From a virus, in IMG/VR virus record IMGVR_UViG_3300009507_000014, positions 1 to 64,000 of that record: a stretch of DNA of 64,000 nucleotides; one strand, 5' to 3'. The notes below the pieces were generated by a model. That model was not told the DNA's origin. It saw nothing but the letters and a program-made list of their open reading frames with translations, and made no database searches. Below, in pieces: positions 26,173 through 34,509 of this stretch; within the stretch, counting starts at the first letter, position 1; each line of letters starts with the position of its first letter. The translations under genes and the position numbers were made by a program.

Positions 26173-26631
26173 ATGAGTAAGCGCCCACCACCCGGACCAA
26201 CACCGGGACCCCAAAAAGTCGCACGACCCAAAAAAGTCGCACGTACAACACCGCCGCCTGTCAACGGCAAGCGCCCCGGCCAGCCAATATACAAGCAGCA
26301 CGTGTCCAAACGTCCCAAACACGACACAGGCACTGTGGAAGGGTTGGCGCGTTTGTTCGAACACCTTGATTTTTGCACACCGCGTCAATTCGAGGCGGAA
26401 TTGGTGACGTTAGAATATACGTATGGACGCGACCAGGATTTTTCAACGTGGTCGGATGCCAATAATTCGGCCATATTTCGCAAGGAGGCGCTGCGCATTC
26501 ATCGTCTTGTGGACTGTGTGCCTCGGATGCCTGAGGATAAGCGGGAGGGCTACATGCGACGTCTTCACGCCCTGCAGACAAGGATACAACTGTTGAAAAG
26601 GCGAGCCATACAAAAAAGTTCTATTCACTAA
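26173..26631 (+). CDS. Hypothetical protein with basic Pro-rich N-terminus, 152 aa
   Basis: The first 55 residues are Pro/Lys-rich and disordered (MSKRPPPGPTPGPQ, RPKKVARTTPPP), followed by a helical region of about 90 residues. The N-terminus could bind nucleic acid or act as a nuclear signal. No family recognised. It converges with the RAMA-like gene, overlapping by 11 bases. Confidence 0.55.
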   Translation: MSKRPPPGPTPGPQKVARPKKVARTTPPPVNGKRPGQPIYKQHVSKRPKHDTGTVEGLARLFEHLDFCTPRQFEAELVTLEYTYGRDQDFSTWSDANNSAIFRKEALRIHRLVDCVPRMPEDKREGYMRRLHALQTRIQLLKRRAIQKSSIH

Positions 26632-27424
26632 AAAATTCGTGTACAAATTGCCGCGCGGCGGCTGCCGACGTGGTGGATGTGGGTATGTTTGTTTCCATGG
26701 GTGTGAATTCTATTTGTTTTTCACAGTCTGCCATGTATTGTTTGAATTTGCTGTGTCCCATCGATTTCAACCACGACACGCATTCGGCGGGTGCCACTTC
26801 GTTGACGCGCTGGAGTACCATAAATTGCCCGCGTTCGGAATTGAGTACGAATGGTTGGGCAACGGCGGTGTTGTTTTGTCTTTGTGGCGCGTGTTGGGCC
26901 ACGGGTTGTACGGGCAGTGTTTCACCGGGGTGATGTTGGCGAAACCACGCTGTCCACTTCTCCACACCTTTCTCGAGAGCATCCATGTGTTGTTTTTGAG
27001 ATGCAATTTGCTCAAACAGTAGTAGGGTTTTACCATTATCTTTGGCCGCGCCGCGCTGCTGGGCTTGAACGAGGTTTTGACGTTGTAGATGTTTGAAGAG
27101 AGTCTCCATCGTTTGTTCGGTGCGTTGGTGGCGTACGCGTTTCCACGAGGAGTAGCGCGTGTGGTATTCGTCCAAGCATTCTTGAATACACGTTTCTGTC
27201 CAATCGGTGAGAGACTCGAATGTTCGTACGAACGGCTGTCCGCCGAGTTGTGCGACTTTGTCGAAAATGGGCCTGGCCTCTTCTCCGGGTTTTTGCCAGG
27301 TGCAGTGCCATATTAGCCCTCCCTGTGCGACGTGTCCTGTAAATTTGTTTTTCTTAAATGTAAAGTACAAGACATCATTTTCGGCAATGATGCGCGTTTG
27401 GAGTAGTTGCTGCAAACGCCGCAT
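26621..27424 (-). CDS. RAMA-domain-like protein (possible methyl-adenine DNA reader)
   Basis: 267-residue protein. The first 100 residues resemble the RAMA domain of eukaryotic MPND: LQQLLQTRIIAENDVLYFTF, then KKNKFTGHVAQGGLIWHCTW, and a closing SLTDWTETCI ... LDEYHTRYSSWKRV segment that parallels the GW...LDKYKATWLRL end of MPND. RAMA domains occur in adenine methylases and in MPND, which binds N6-methyladenine DNA. The rest is Gln/His-rich and then helical. The frame opens at GTG upstream; the ATG at 27424 behind a TATAG is chosen. The domain call is a visual match only. Confidence 0.5.
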   Translation of the reverse strand: MRRLQQLLQTRIIAENDVLYFTFKKNKFTGHVAQGGLIWHCTWQKPGEEARPIFDKVAQLGGQPFVRTFESLTDWTETCIQECLDEYHTRYSSWKRVRHQRTEQTMETLFKHLQRQNLVQAQQRGAAKDNGKTLLLFEQIASQKQHMDALEKGVEKWTAWFRQHHPGETLPVQPVAQHAPQRQNNTAVAQPFVLNSERGQFMVLQRVNEVAPAECVSWLKSMGHSKFKQYMADCEKQIEFTPMETNIPTSTTSAAAARQFVHEFFSE

Positions 27425-27514
27425 TGTGTTGCTATAAAATTGGATTTTGTTTGATGCGTCCCATATGCGTTTCACATTCCACACCGAGTATAAATGAATC
27501 TAATGTTTGGTTGA

Positions 27515-27865
27515 ATGACATCATGTGCCATCTGTACACAAACTACCGCGCGCGGGCCACTATTCCGCACGACCTGTGGTCACGTGTTGCACGCGCAGTG
27601 TTTGAACCGTACGTGGCAAGAGTGGCACATCCCGTGTCCGGTGTGTGCCACGGCGTTGGGTGTCGCCCAGATGGAGGCGAGTGGTGATTGTCGCGTGGGT
27701 TTTATGACCAAGGATGGGTTTTTGGCCTGTTACACTGTATTAGGCACGACGTCGGAAATCGTGCGCCATACTACATGTGCCCCGTGTTGGAGTCGGGATA
27801 AATCTGGCCGTTTAAATAGAAAGCCGCGATTTTCTCTTTTGAAATGCAGCATGTGCGTCGCATAG
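27515..27865 (+). CDS. RING-H2 finger protein, 116 aa
   Basis: Short protein with an N-terminal RING-H2 finger: CAIC at residues 4-7, CGHVLH at 20-25, a Cys at 28, and CPVC about 12 residues on. This order (C3-H2-C3) binds two zinc ions and marks many E3 ubiquitin ligases. A second Cys-rich stretch follows (TTCAPCWSR, LLKCSMCVA). A GAGTATAAATG element lies about 27 bases before the ATG. Confidence 0.8.
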   Translation: MTSCAICTQTTARGPLFRTTCGHVLHAQCLNRTWQEWHIPCPVCATALGVAQMEASGDCRVGFMTKDGFLACYTVLGTTSEIVRHTTCAPCWSRDKSGRLNRKPRFSLLKCSMCVA

Positions 27866-27877
27866 TTTTAGTATAAA

Positions 27878-28822
27878 ATGCCGTCTGCTACAAAAAAAAA
27901 ACAGTACAGCATGCAACGCATCGAACATTTGCGAGGGCAGTCCAGCCTCTTTATATTTGATTTGGAATTCATCGGCGATGTTCGCCAGCTGGCCACGTGT
28001 CGTATTTGGGAAATCGCCGTCTACTCTGTCGCGACTGGCACGTGGTTTCAGGCCGTCGTAGACCCAGACCCGTCGGCCAGCGTGTTTCCGCCGCCACCCA
28101 TACCAGAACTCCCACAGTTGACGCGCGCCTTTTTGACGGCGCACCGGGCGTGTCTGTGGGGAGACGTATATCGCCAGCTGCAGACTTGGGTACAAGCCGT
28201 GTGTCCAGTTGGCCACATCCCCGTGTTCATTTCGCACAACACTTTTCGCGCGGACAAGCCGATTTTAGAGTTTGAGTGCCAGCGCGCTGGCTTAAAGATG
28301 CCGTTTCACTGGTATTTTTTCGACAGTCTCCATTACTCGCGTTATGTGATTAAGCAGAGTTCGGGGAACTATTCCCTGACGGGCCTGTACACGACATTAT
28401 TCGGTGAGAAATTCGACAACGCACACAGGGCGGAAGCGGATGTCCGGGCGTGTCATCGTATTCTCCAACGCCTGTCAAACACCACCTTTGATTTGGTGGG
28501 TCCGACCTATCCGGTCTACTCGACGTCGCTACGGTCAGTGCGTTGGATTGGGCGCCGAGCAGAATCGGTCTTTGCCGAAGCTGGCGTGACGTCGCTGGAA
28601 AAGTTACTGATGTTAATTCAGGGAAACTTGCAGCGAGACTTTCTCGGTGGCAACACGGACGAAAGACTCAGCGTGCAAACAACGATTACCACGATTATGG
28701 AGAACAAGCTACCATACGAAAACATCGAAAATATTCTCAACACTCTCGTGGGCATTCTTCGCGACAGACCTTTTAGTCACGCGTTTGTTCAAAAAGCTCA
28801 AGACGTGTTAGTAAAGTGTTGA
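27878..28822 (+). CDS. DEDDh-type 3'-5' exonuclease
   Basis: 314-residue protein with the three exonuclease motifs: FIFDLEFIGD (about residues 24-33, the D-x-E pair), HNTFRADKPILEFE (motif II Asp) and HRAEADVRACHRIL (His and Asp of motif III). These mark the DnaQ-like DEDDh superfamily that removes nucleotides from 3' ends of DNA or RNA. The last 120 residues are a helical domain with an HhH-like GVTSLEKLLMLI segment. Likely roles are proofreading, repair or RNA trimming. The ATG is preceded by GTATAAA by only a few bases. Tail overlaps the next convergent gene by 50 bases. Confidence 0.82.
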   Translation: MPSATKKKQYSMQRIEHLRGQSSLFIFDLEFIGDVRQLATCRIWEIAVYSVATGTWFQAVVDPDPSASVFPPPPIPELPQLTRAFLTAHRACLWGDVYRQLQTWVQAVCPVGHIPVFISHNTFRADKPILEFECQRAGLKMPFHWYFFDSLHYSRYVIKQSSGNYSLTGLYTTLFGEKFDNAHRAEADVRACHRILQRLSNTTFDLVGPTYPVYSTSLRSVRWIGRRAESVFAEAGVTSLEKLLMLIQGNLQRDFLGGNTDERLSVQTTITTIMENKLPYENIENILNTLVGILRDRPFSHAFVQKAQDVLVKC

Positions 28823-29165
28823 CGTTATCAATGATAACGTCGATTTGTGCCATGGCGGTCGAGTCTTGTTCGTAGGTAGTTTTCAAGTTTTGTAGACCAC
28901 AAACCGATTTGTGAACGTATTCGAGAATACGTTCTTTGTCTCTGTGTTCGGTTTCAATAAAATGAATGGCCTGCTGGTACAGTGTCTGGATTCTGGAAAT
29001 GTCAGTGCGGCGCGTCTGGGCTGCCCACCAGCGTTTAAACCAGGTGGGAACCCAGGCAAGCGGCTGGTGGATTTTGAAGAGCGGCTGCGTCGTATCGAGC
29101 CGCTCGTGGCATTGGAGAGAATGTATGACACGCAGGTTAATAAGAGTATTTTCAAAATTGTCCAT
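28773..29165 (-). CDS. Helical hypothetical protein, 130 aa
   Basis: Starts MDNFENTLINLRVIHSLQ; the first third has Trp-rich text (WVPTWFKRWWAAQTRR) and the rest is coiled-coil-like. A frame on the other strand is also open here but gives a less protein-like product. No family recognised. Confidence 0.5.
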   Translation of the reverse strand: MDNFENTLINLRVIHSLQCHERLDTTQPLFKIHQPLAWVPTWFKRWWAAQTRRTDISRIQTLYQQAIHFIETEHRDKERILEYVHKSVCGLQNLKTTYEQDSTAMAQIDVIIDNVNTLLTRLELFEQTRD

Positions 29166-29185
29166 TTAAATAAATTTTAAGGGTA

Positions 29186-29908
29186 TTAAATACCACTCAC
29201 TCGTATAAAGTAAGGACCCGCGACCTTGTCCTTGCGCATCTGTAGAGCCGCGGCCACGTCGTCCTGGTTCCAATTGGCACCTGCTGCCCACGTCGAACCG
29301 TCGCGCATTTTCAAAGCGGCGTCACGCTTACCCTGCAAAATCTCGTAACTACTCTTGGTAAATTTGCAAGTGAGAGCCTCCAGAGGCGCACAGCGCGTCG
29401 GGGGCACAAAATGAATCATCATGCCTGATTTTTCGACCAGCTTGGGATTTGTCGACGCGGCAAGGTCTTGTTTGTACGTCTCAACAGTCCACGGTGAATC
29501 TTCTGTGTCTTCGGCCTCCGTCTCGGTTTCAGTCATGGCTGACGATTCTTCGGTCTCGGTCTGCACCGAGGGTGCCGTCTCGGGACGGATGTTCATGCGC
29601 AACCCACCCGTATAAGAAGGCTGCGTGTGCGACACAAACGCACGGTGGGGCGTTGTCGTCTCCGCCACGGCTTCCGGCTCGTCACCTGAGAAACGACGAA
29701 ACAATGACGGCAACTTTCGGCGCACAGGAACGCCTTCCGAACGCTGTGCGGTCGTTAAAGCGCGCGCAAATGCGCTGTACGCGGCGGAATTGCGCGGTAG
29801 GCATGTCATATGCTTGGCATTAAAGGCTTCAAACGTGGGTGGGTCCCCTTTTGTGCGGCGACAGTGGCGCTCGTACATATTACAAGATTCTTTTAGTGTC
29901 AGAGACAT
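29186..29908 (-). CDS. Hypothetical protein with disordered acidic middle, 240 aa
   Basis: Starts MSLTLKESCNMYERHCRRTK. Residues about 105-145 are Glu/Thr-rich and repetitive (TETEESSAMTETETEAEDTE); flanking parts look folded. No motif recognised. The ATG sits behind a TTTAAATAAAC element. Possibly a virion or DNA-binding protein, but nothing in the sequence shows this. Confidence 0.55.
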   Translation of the reverse strand: MSLTLKESCNMYERHCRRTKGDPPTFEAFNAKHMTCLPRNSAAYSAFARALTTAQRSEGVPVRRKLPSLFRRFSGDEPEAVAETTTPHRAFVSHTQPSYTGGLRMNIRPETAPSVQTETEESSAMTETETEAEDTEDSPWTVETYKQDLAASTNPKLVEKSGMMIHFVPPTRCAPLEALTCKFTKSSYEILQGKRDAALKMRDGSTWAAGANWNQDDVAAALQMRKDKVAGPYFIRVSGI

Positions 29909-29940
29909 ACTTTTTTAAATAAACAGATACCTTTTATACG

Positions 29941-30207
29941 TTATTTTTTTTCAGTTAATCGCACTGCGGCAATGGTCGCCCCTGCACTCTCGCCTTCGCG
30001 TGTCATCAACTCACATTCACATTCACCCATGACAGAAAACGTCAATTTGTCGACAATGTAGATATCGTCACCGACTTTGAGTGTATTCCACTCGTCTTGG
30101 GCAATTTCGGACGGGTGGTCGTGGAAAAACGATATGATACGATATGCCTTGCCTTCGATTTCGGCACGCGTGCCAGTGCATCGGTTGGGGACAATTCGTT
30201 CGGACAT
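29941..30207 (-). CDS. Small hypothetical protein, 88 aa
   Basis: Starts MSERIVPNRCTGTRAEIEGK; predicted mostly beta (VGDDIYIVDKLTFSV), perhaps a small barrel. No family recognised. The gap to the next gene holds a CCTTATACC element. Confidence 0.5.
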   Translation of the reverse strand: MSERIVPNRCTGTRAEIEGKAYRIISFFHDHPSEIAQDEWNTLKVGDDIYIVDKLTFSVMGECECELMTREGESAGATIAAVRLTEKK

Positions 30208-30236
30208 ATTTGCAATGTGACAAACGCCCTTATACC

Positions 30237-31253
30237 TTAAAACCGCAGCATGTCTGGATTCTTCTTAAGGGCGCGACGACGGCGGCCGATGACGGGTGCT
30301 TCAATCGTCATCAGTGCTTCGTCGTCTCCGTAGTCGTCGACAAGCTTTGCTACTTGAGGCACGTCGTCTTTGTCGGTCGATTTGCAGAGGGTCAGAGCCA
30401 GAAACATGTTGATAAGGTGCAATGTCGCCAGTGCAAAGGAGGAGACCAGCCACCAGTGGTTGACCGACCAGCGAAGACTCATACACTCGGCATTACATCC
30501 CCAATACCAGCAGTAGGCCAGCGACGGCTGGTGCTCTATCCTTGCCGAGGGTGCAATGGTGCGATTGTACTTGGTCTGCAATCTCATGAGCATCTCCATG
30601 TTGTTGACGACTTCGACAGTCGTGGTCACGCTATTCGGGTCGCTCAAAAGTGCCGCAATCGCATCGGGGTCGTCGCGCCACCCGTACGAAGAGGCACGGC
30701 TCCAGTCCATGTAGGTTTCCATGTCAAAGTCGTATGTTATTTGACACTGGGCGTCTGCCGGCGAACACTGAAATTGATAACGTGTCCTCATGTCGGGTTC
30801 CCAAAACCAAAAGGTACATTCACCGCCACGAGGCGACGAATACATGATCTCGTGATTGATGGCCTCAAAACGGGTCGTGGGACACCCTGAAAATGTCTGC
30901 GTGTCAGAACACGTTTGCTTCATATCGTCGCCAAACAGACCCATATTCCACGCGCGAATCACGCCACACGACCCCTGAATGGCCACAAGTATGGCGAAAA
31001 ACACGATGGTTTTGGTCAACACCGACTTGCTAGGTCGTGGACCGGCGAACGCCAACACGCCGATAATAAAGGTGGCTGCGGAAACGGCACACTCGACGAT
31101 GGCCATCGTATAGGGGACATCACTGTCGTCGTGCCCGGATTTGCCTTCCAAGTAGAGTTCATTATACGGAATCAGATACAAAGACAACGCATAGGCCGCT
31201 GTGGCACCGAGGCCCACCAGCATACATAAATACGAAACGGTCGATACTATCAT
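30237..31253 (-). CDS. Four-pass membrane protein with large Cys-rich loop
   Basis: 338 residues. Three hydrophobic segments near the N-terminus (MIVSTVSYLCMLVGLGATAA, then a VECAVSAATFIIGVLAF and a TKTIVFFAILVAIQ segment), a loop of about 150 residues with at least nine Cys and an NRT glycosylation site, a last membrane segment (WWLVSSFALATLHLINMFLA), and a basic tail (IGRRRRALKKNPD). The layout is like tetraspanins or claudins, but the loop lacks the tetraspanin CCG, so no family is claimed. Possibly an envelope or fusion-related protein. Confidence 0.6.
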   Translation of the reverse strand: MIVSTVSYLCMLVGLGATAAYALSLYLIPYNELYLEGKSGHDDSDVPYTMAIVECAVSAATFIIGVLAFAGPRPSKSVLTKTIVFFAILVAIQGSCGVIRAWNMGLFGDDMKQTCSDTQTFSGCPTTRFEAINHEIMYSSPRGGECTFWFWEPDMRTRYQFQCSPADAQCQITYDFDMETYMDWSRASSYGWRDDPDAIAALLSDPNSVTTTVEVVNNMEMLMRLQTKYNRTIAPSARIEHQPSLAYCWYWGCNAECMSLRWSVNHWWLVSSFALATLHLINMFLALTLCKSTDKDDVPQVAKLVDDYGDDEALMTIEAPVIGRRRRALKKNPDMLRF

Positions 31254-31274
31254 GATACAACGGCATCAGACGTC

Positions 31275-31592
31275 TTATATATGGTCTTTTGATTGATGGT
31301 TCCTACAAACACCAGGCCCGACCTCATAAACACCGACCTTGGCATGTAATGTATGGTAAGCTCTTAACATGTCAGATATAATCCCCGGTAACTGATGTCG
31401 CATTTTGGCCAATGCTTCGGGCGTGCGCGACGAAAAATACCAATTGAGCTCGGTCAGCACGGTCCCGAGTTCGCCTTCCGATGTCCGGTCCCGAATATAG
31501 ACTGACACGTTGTGTACGTCTAGACTCCACTGGGCCGCTGCCCATTTCAAAAAGGCGATGACGAATGATTTGTTGAATTGATGAAATGACAT
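31275..31592 (-). CDS. Hypothetical protein, 105 aa
   Basis: Starts MSFHQFNKSFVIAFLKWAAA; mixed alpha/beta appearance, no motif. It diverges from the next gene across an 80-base gap with TTTAAATACGG and GGTATAAGC elements. Confidence 0.5.
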   Translation of the reverse strand: MSFHQFNKSFVIAFLKWAAAQWSLDVHNVSVYIRDRTSEGELGTVLTELNWYFSSRTPEALAKMRHQLPGIISDMLRAYHTLHAKVGVYEVGPGVCRNHQSKDHI

Positions 31593-31671
31593 TTGACACT
31601 CTCACCTTCTTTAAATACGGTATAAGCGGCGCATATGCGGGAGGGTAACTGAACCGACCCGTGAACAGGTC

Positions 31672-32802
31672 ATGGTCATGTTGGCTTTAAAGACGCGTTT
31701 ATTCTCTGAACTTGTTGACCCCATGCGCCATTTGAAAGACCATGGGTTTAGCGACCGTGGTTTGTCTTGCGCCTCCGTGCGCACCTTTGGCGATTTTGCC
31801 TTTCTGCGCGACGAACACGGTGCGGACTCGACGTGTTTGACTGCCCCGTGTCGCGTCCTGTCGGCCGTAGTCAATCAGCACGACAAGGGAGACGCACACG
31901 TGTTGACCATTGAACTGGACCCTGCGTGGATTGAAGCTCTGAAGCCCGCTCTCAAGGCGGTCTGTCAGAAAGTATTTGCCACGCCGGACGCACTGGCACT
32001 GGCCACAGCACAAGCGACCGACGTCGATATGTTTTGGCGCACGTGTGCTCTGCCCTTTTACAACAATACACTGTCGATACGCGAATCGGCGTTCACGAAA
32101 CGGGGACATAAAAAACAATACATTAATATTTTTGATGTTCAAGGAAAGGAGAAGACTGGACGACTTCACATATATACAGGGGGGCTCGTCGCCGTGTCTC
32201 TCGGATTTTATATGTACGAAAATATGCGGGAGGACCAGGTCATGCACGGTATGCGTGCCAAAATCGTGCACGGCATTCAGGTGCTCGAAACCGGCGGACC
32301 ACCACCACTGCTCAAACAACCGTGGTCATGGCACAATGTAGACTTTTCCACCATGAAAATAGACACGCACGGCAGTTTTGAAGTGCGCATGCCACCGCTG
32401 CGCGTCGTATCACACGACGCGAAGAGTATCACGCTAGATGTCGAAGACAAGCCGGAATTTAAAGCCGCACTCGCGGCGTTCTACACGCTCGCACAGTGTG
32501 ACTGGTCTGGTAAATATGTTCAGTTGGCGTCGACGGCGCACAAACAGGTTACGCCGGGAGCTCTGGCGATAGTCTGCGCGGCGCCCTCAAAAACCAGCAG
32601 CAACACGATTGAGTGGTCAGTGCGGAGACTACACTGCCACCGGGCGAAGGCGGTGGGCTCGTCGGTGGCGTGTCGGGCGGCGTTGGGACAGAGGGAGGCT
32701 GCGTCTCGAGGGGAGGCGGCGGTGGCGGTGGGACGTAAGCGACAACACGGCGACACATCGGACACGTCGCCTGGCGCTCAAACCAAAAAGAAATGCAGGT
32801 AG
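31672..32802 (+). CDS. Possible second ssDNA-binding-like protein, 376 aa
   Basis: No firm family. The segment VSLGFYMYENMRED followed by VMHGMRAKIVHGIQVLE parallels the SPSFYFLADGNFGMHWNIDL / GRGIRVL region of the gp2.5-like protein at 20106-21650, suggesting a divergent OB-fold paralogue. The last 80 residues are basic and low-complexity and end in a nuclear-signal-like KKKCR. That tail is coded opposite the RING-H2 gene at 32549-32920, an antisense overlap of 254 bases. An earlier impression of a sliding clamp did not hold. Confidence 0.5.
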   Translation: MVMLALKTRLFSELVDPMRHLKDHGFSDRGLSCASVRTFGDFAFLRDEHGADSTCLTAPCRVLSAVVNQHDKGDAHVLTIELDPAWIEALKPALKAVCQKVFATPDALALATAQATDVDMFWRTCALPFYNNTLSIRESAFTKRGHKKQYINIFDVQGKEKTGRLHIYTGGLVAVSLGFYMYENMREDQVMHGMRAKIVHGIQVLETGGPPPLLKQPWSWHNVDFSTMKIDTHGSFEVRMPPLRVVSHDAKSITLDVEDKPEFKAALAAFYTLAQCDWSGKYVQLASTAHKQVTPGALAIVCAAPSKTSSNTIEWSVRRLHCHRAKAVGSSVACRAALGQREAASRGEAAVAVGRKRQHGDTSDTSPGAQTKKKCR

Positions 32803-32920
32803 GATGGAATGTATGTGCACACGGCAGTATCGTATATTTGTACAAAGGCTCCCAACAAATGGGACATGTTCCGACATCCTTACACATGGGATTGTCGACG
32901 CAAACTTCTAAATGATTCAT
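32549..32920 (-). CDS. RING-H2 finger protein with Pro-rich tail, 123 aa
   Basis: RING-H2 finger at about residues 19-56: CPICWEPL, CAHTFHPTC, then CPMC, with canonical spacing. A polyproline stretch (VPPPPPPPLETQPPSVPTPP) follows and the C-terminus is Ser/Cys/Arg-rich. Likely an E3 ubiquitin ligase. Its tail is antisense to the basic tail of the gene at 31672. The N-terminus has a CVDNPMCK pair that could belong to a second small finger. Confidence 0.78.
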   Translation of the reverse strand: MNHLEVCVDNPMCKDVGTCPICWEPLYKYTILPCAHTFHPTCISFWFERQATCPMCRRVVAYVPPPPPPPLETQPPSVPTPPDTPPTSPPPSPGGSVVSALTTQSCCCWFLRAPRRLSPELPA

Positions 32921-32953
32921 CCTTTTAGCAGTGTTTATATTTATAGTATCTAT

Positions 32954-33538
32954 CTACGTGCCCACCGCCCGCGGCGTGCGGCTAAAGTGGTCCGTAAAAT
33001 ACATATCGTCATCGATGCGCCAACACACTAACATAAACAAACTGACGAACAAGACATATTCCGTCACATACCACCAAGAACACGCGTCATCACCAAACAT
33101 CCACATCGAACACAGACCCACCAAGACCACCGTGAGCAGCCAATGAAACACCCACCATTTTGACCGAGGTTTAAACCGCCAGGGGCACGTCTCGGCCAAA
33201 ATAAGAACGACACCTATCACGATAAGTTCATCGTGGGTTGCCGACGTATCAAACATCGATATTACAAACGCGAGTGCAAACAAACTAAACGCCGCCACAA
33301 TGCCCAAAATGTCCGTGTAATAGGACAGCACGACGGCTAATATATTACAGGCAATGACAATGCCACGCCACGGGTCGGTCGTAAACGCGCGCGATAACAA
33401 AATTGGCGTCTGTCCATCACACACCTCGCCGTAATCACCACCTTGTATCGTCGGAATCACAAACATTAATGCCAACATAGACAACAGAACGAGAAGGACG
33501 ACACCGACCATCCATAAGGAACGTATATGTATGTGCAT
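32954..33538 (-). CDS. Six-pass membrane protein, 194 aa
   Basis: Hydrophobic throughout with about six segments (LWMVGVVLLVLLSMLALMFV first; YVLFVSLFMLVCW last), a Cys-containing first loop (GEVCDGQTP) and a short tail. The layout recalls FRAG1/DRAM or TMEM-type six-helix proteins, but no conserved residue proves it. Function unknown. Confidence 0.6.
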   Translation of the reverse strand: MHIHIRSLWMVGVVLLVLLSMLALMFVIPTIQGGDYGEVCDGQTPILLSRAFTTDPWRGIVIACNILAVVLSYYTDILGIVAAFSLFALAFVISMFDTSATHDELIVIGVVLILAETCPWRFKPRSKWWVFHWLLTVVLVGLCSMWMFGDDACSWWYVTEYVLFVSLFMLVCWRIDDDMYFTDHFSRTPRAVGT

Positions 33539-33568
33539 TTTATCATAAAGTGTACGCCACTTAAATAG

Positions 33569-33982
33569 TTAGTTATCTTTTTTTACAAAAGATACGGTCT
33601 GAGGGTCGGCCCAGGCGTAATTTTTGTGGTAGAGTTTGAAAAAGTTTGCCTCTTGCACCGGGTAGCGCAATTTTGGCAGTTTTTCCGGCCTCTGAACCCA
33701 TACGCGGATTTTCGTACACCACACGTTCACCTGCCCCGTCTCTCGGTCCAATAGAACTTTCGCCACGCGCTCTTTGCCACAATAAAGGTAGATGGCCTTG
33801 GTGTCTTCCTTGTAATCGTACTTTCCCAAGCCAAAGGCCCAGGCTTCGTGTTTGAACTGGCTCAGGGCGTCATCTTCGACGATGCCTTCCCATACCTGCA
33901 CGGGCTCGGATATCCATTGGTCGGTGTTTAAGGTGCGTCGATAGACATACCATATGACGTTTGTCTGTAAATAGTTTCCCAT
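33569..33982 (-). CDS. Predicted N-myristoylated protein, family member 1
   Basis: 137 residues starting MGNYLQTNVIWYVYRRT. The initial Met-Gly with Thr/Ser-like residues following suits N-myristoylation. WYVYRRTLNTDQWISEPVQV resembles WYIYSRDADDKWSETPVAS in the protein at 54556-54954, which begins MGANLS, so the two are likely paralogues. The start at 33982 is supported by TTATATAG about 25 bases upstream; a longer frame would run into the neighbouring gene. A lipid-anchored virion or inner-membrane protein is possible. Confidence 0.6.
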   Translation of the reverse strand: MGNYLQTNVIWYVYRRTLNTDQWISEPVQVWEGIVEDDALSQFKHEAWAFGLGKYDYKEDTKAIYLYCGKERVAKVLLDRETGQVNVWCTKIRVWVQRPEKLPKLRYPVQEANFFKLYHKNYAWADPQTVSFVKKDN

Positions 33983-34004
33983 TGGAGACTTGCGTCGAGT
34001 CTCG

Positions 34005-34013
34005 GTCTTTATA
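34005..34013 (-). promoter_or_regulatory. TATA element
   Basis: CTATATAAA on the minus strand (TTTATATAG on the plus strand), about 25 bases before the ATG at 33982. It decides the start of the myristoylated-protein gene. Confidence 0.55.
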
Positions 34014-34029
34014 TAGTGTCTTCGCCGTT

Positions 34030-34413
34030 TTAGTGCAAAAGATGACGGTTGTCGATTGTAATTTTTTTTCCATCCCATACCACCGAGTTTGTTTCTGGTA
34101 TCGAAAGCCCCAAACCGGCTCTTTGGCGCTGAAACACTTCAAAGCCACGTGCCAAATATTGTGTACTGTCTATTCGAACGCCAGAAGATAGTGCAAGTGC
34201 AGTATTTACAAAAGCGGGAATAGCATCATTCTCCCATTTTTTTTTGAAATAAGCTAGGAACTCCCGGTCTGCCTCCAGCCTGTCCGCAGAAACACGGCCT
34301 CCTTCAAGGTCTGGTTTAAATGACCATCCGTTGCCAAGGTTCTGGAAAGCGAACATATTGCGCCACTGTTTCATTTTTTCTTCATCGGTTGGTCGCGTAA
34401 AAAAAGAAAACAT
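34030..34413 (-). CDS. Hypothetical protein, 127 aa
   Basis: Starts MFSFFTRPTDEEKMKQWRN. Mostly helical, with LARGFEVFQRQRAGLG near the end. No family recognised. A TATATAAAT lies about 22-30 bases before the ATG; upstream is the repeat tract at 34.5 kb. Confidence 0.55.
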   Translation of the reverse strand: MFSFFTRPTDEEKMKQWRNMFAFQNLGNGWSFKPDLEGGRVSADRLEADREFLAYFKKKWENDAIPAFVNTALALSSGVRIDSTQYLARGFEVFQRQRAGLGLSIPETNSVVWDGKKITIDNRHLLH

Positions 34414-34509
34414 GTATCACAAGGACGGACATTATTTATATACCCTCGTCAAGCTAAAAATGCCGCCACGAGTACACACAATTCCAGCGGCCGACACAAA
34501 CGCGCACAC

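Noticed and set aside
28911-29180. Plus-strand 89-aa frame
   Set aside because: Opposite a more protein-like helical minus-strand gene with a better start context.
31672-32802. PCNA-like sliding clamp
   Set aside because: No internal pseudo-repeat or clamp motifs; the late segment matches the ssDNA-binding-like gene instead.
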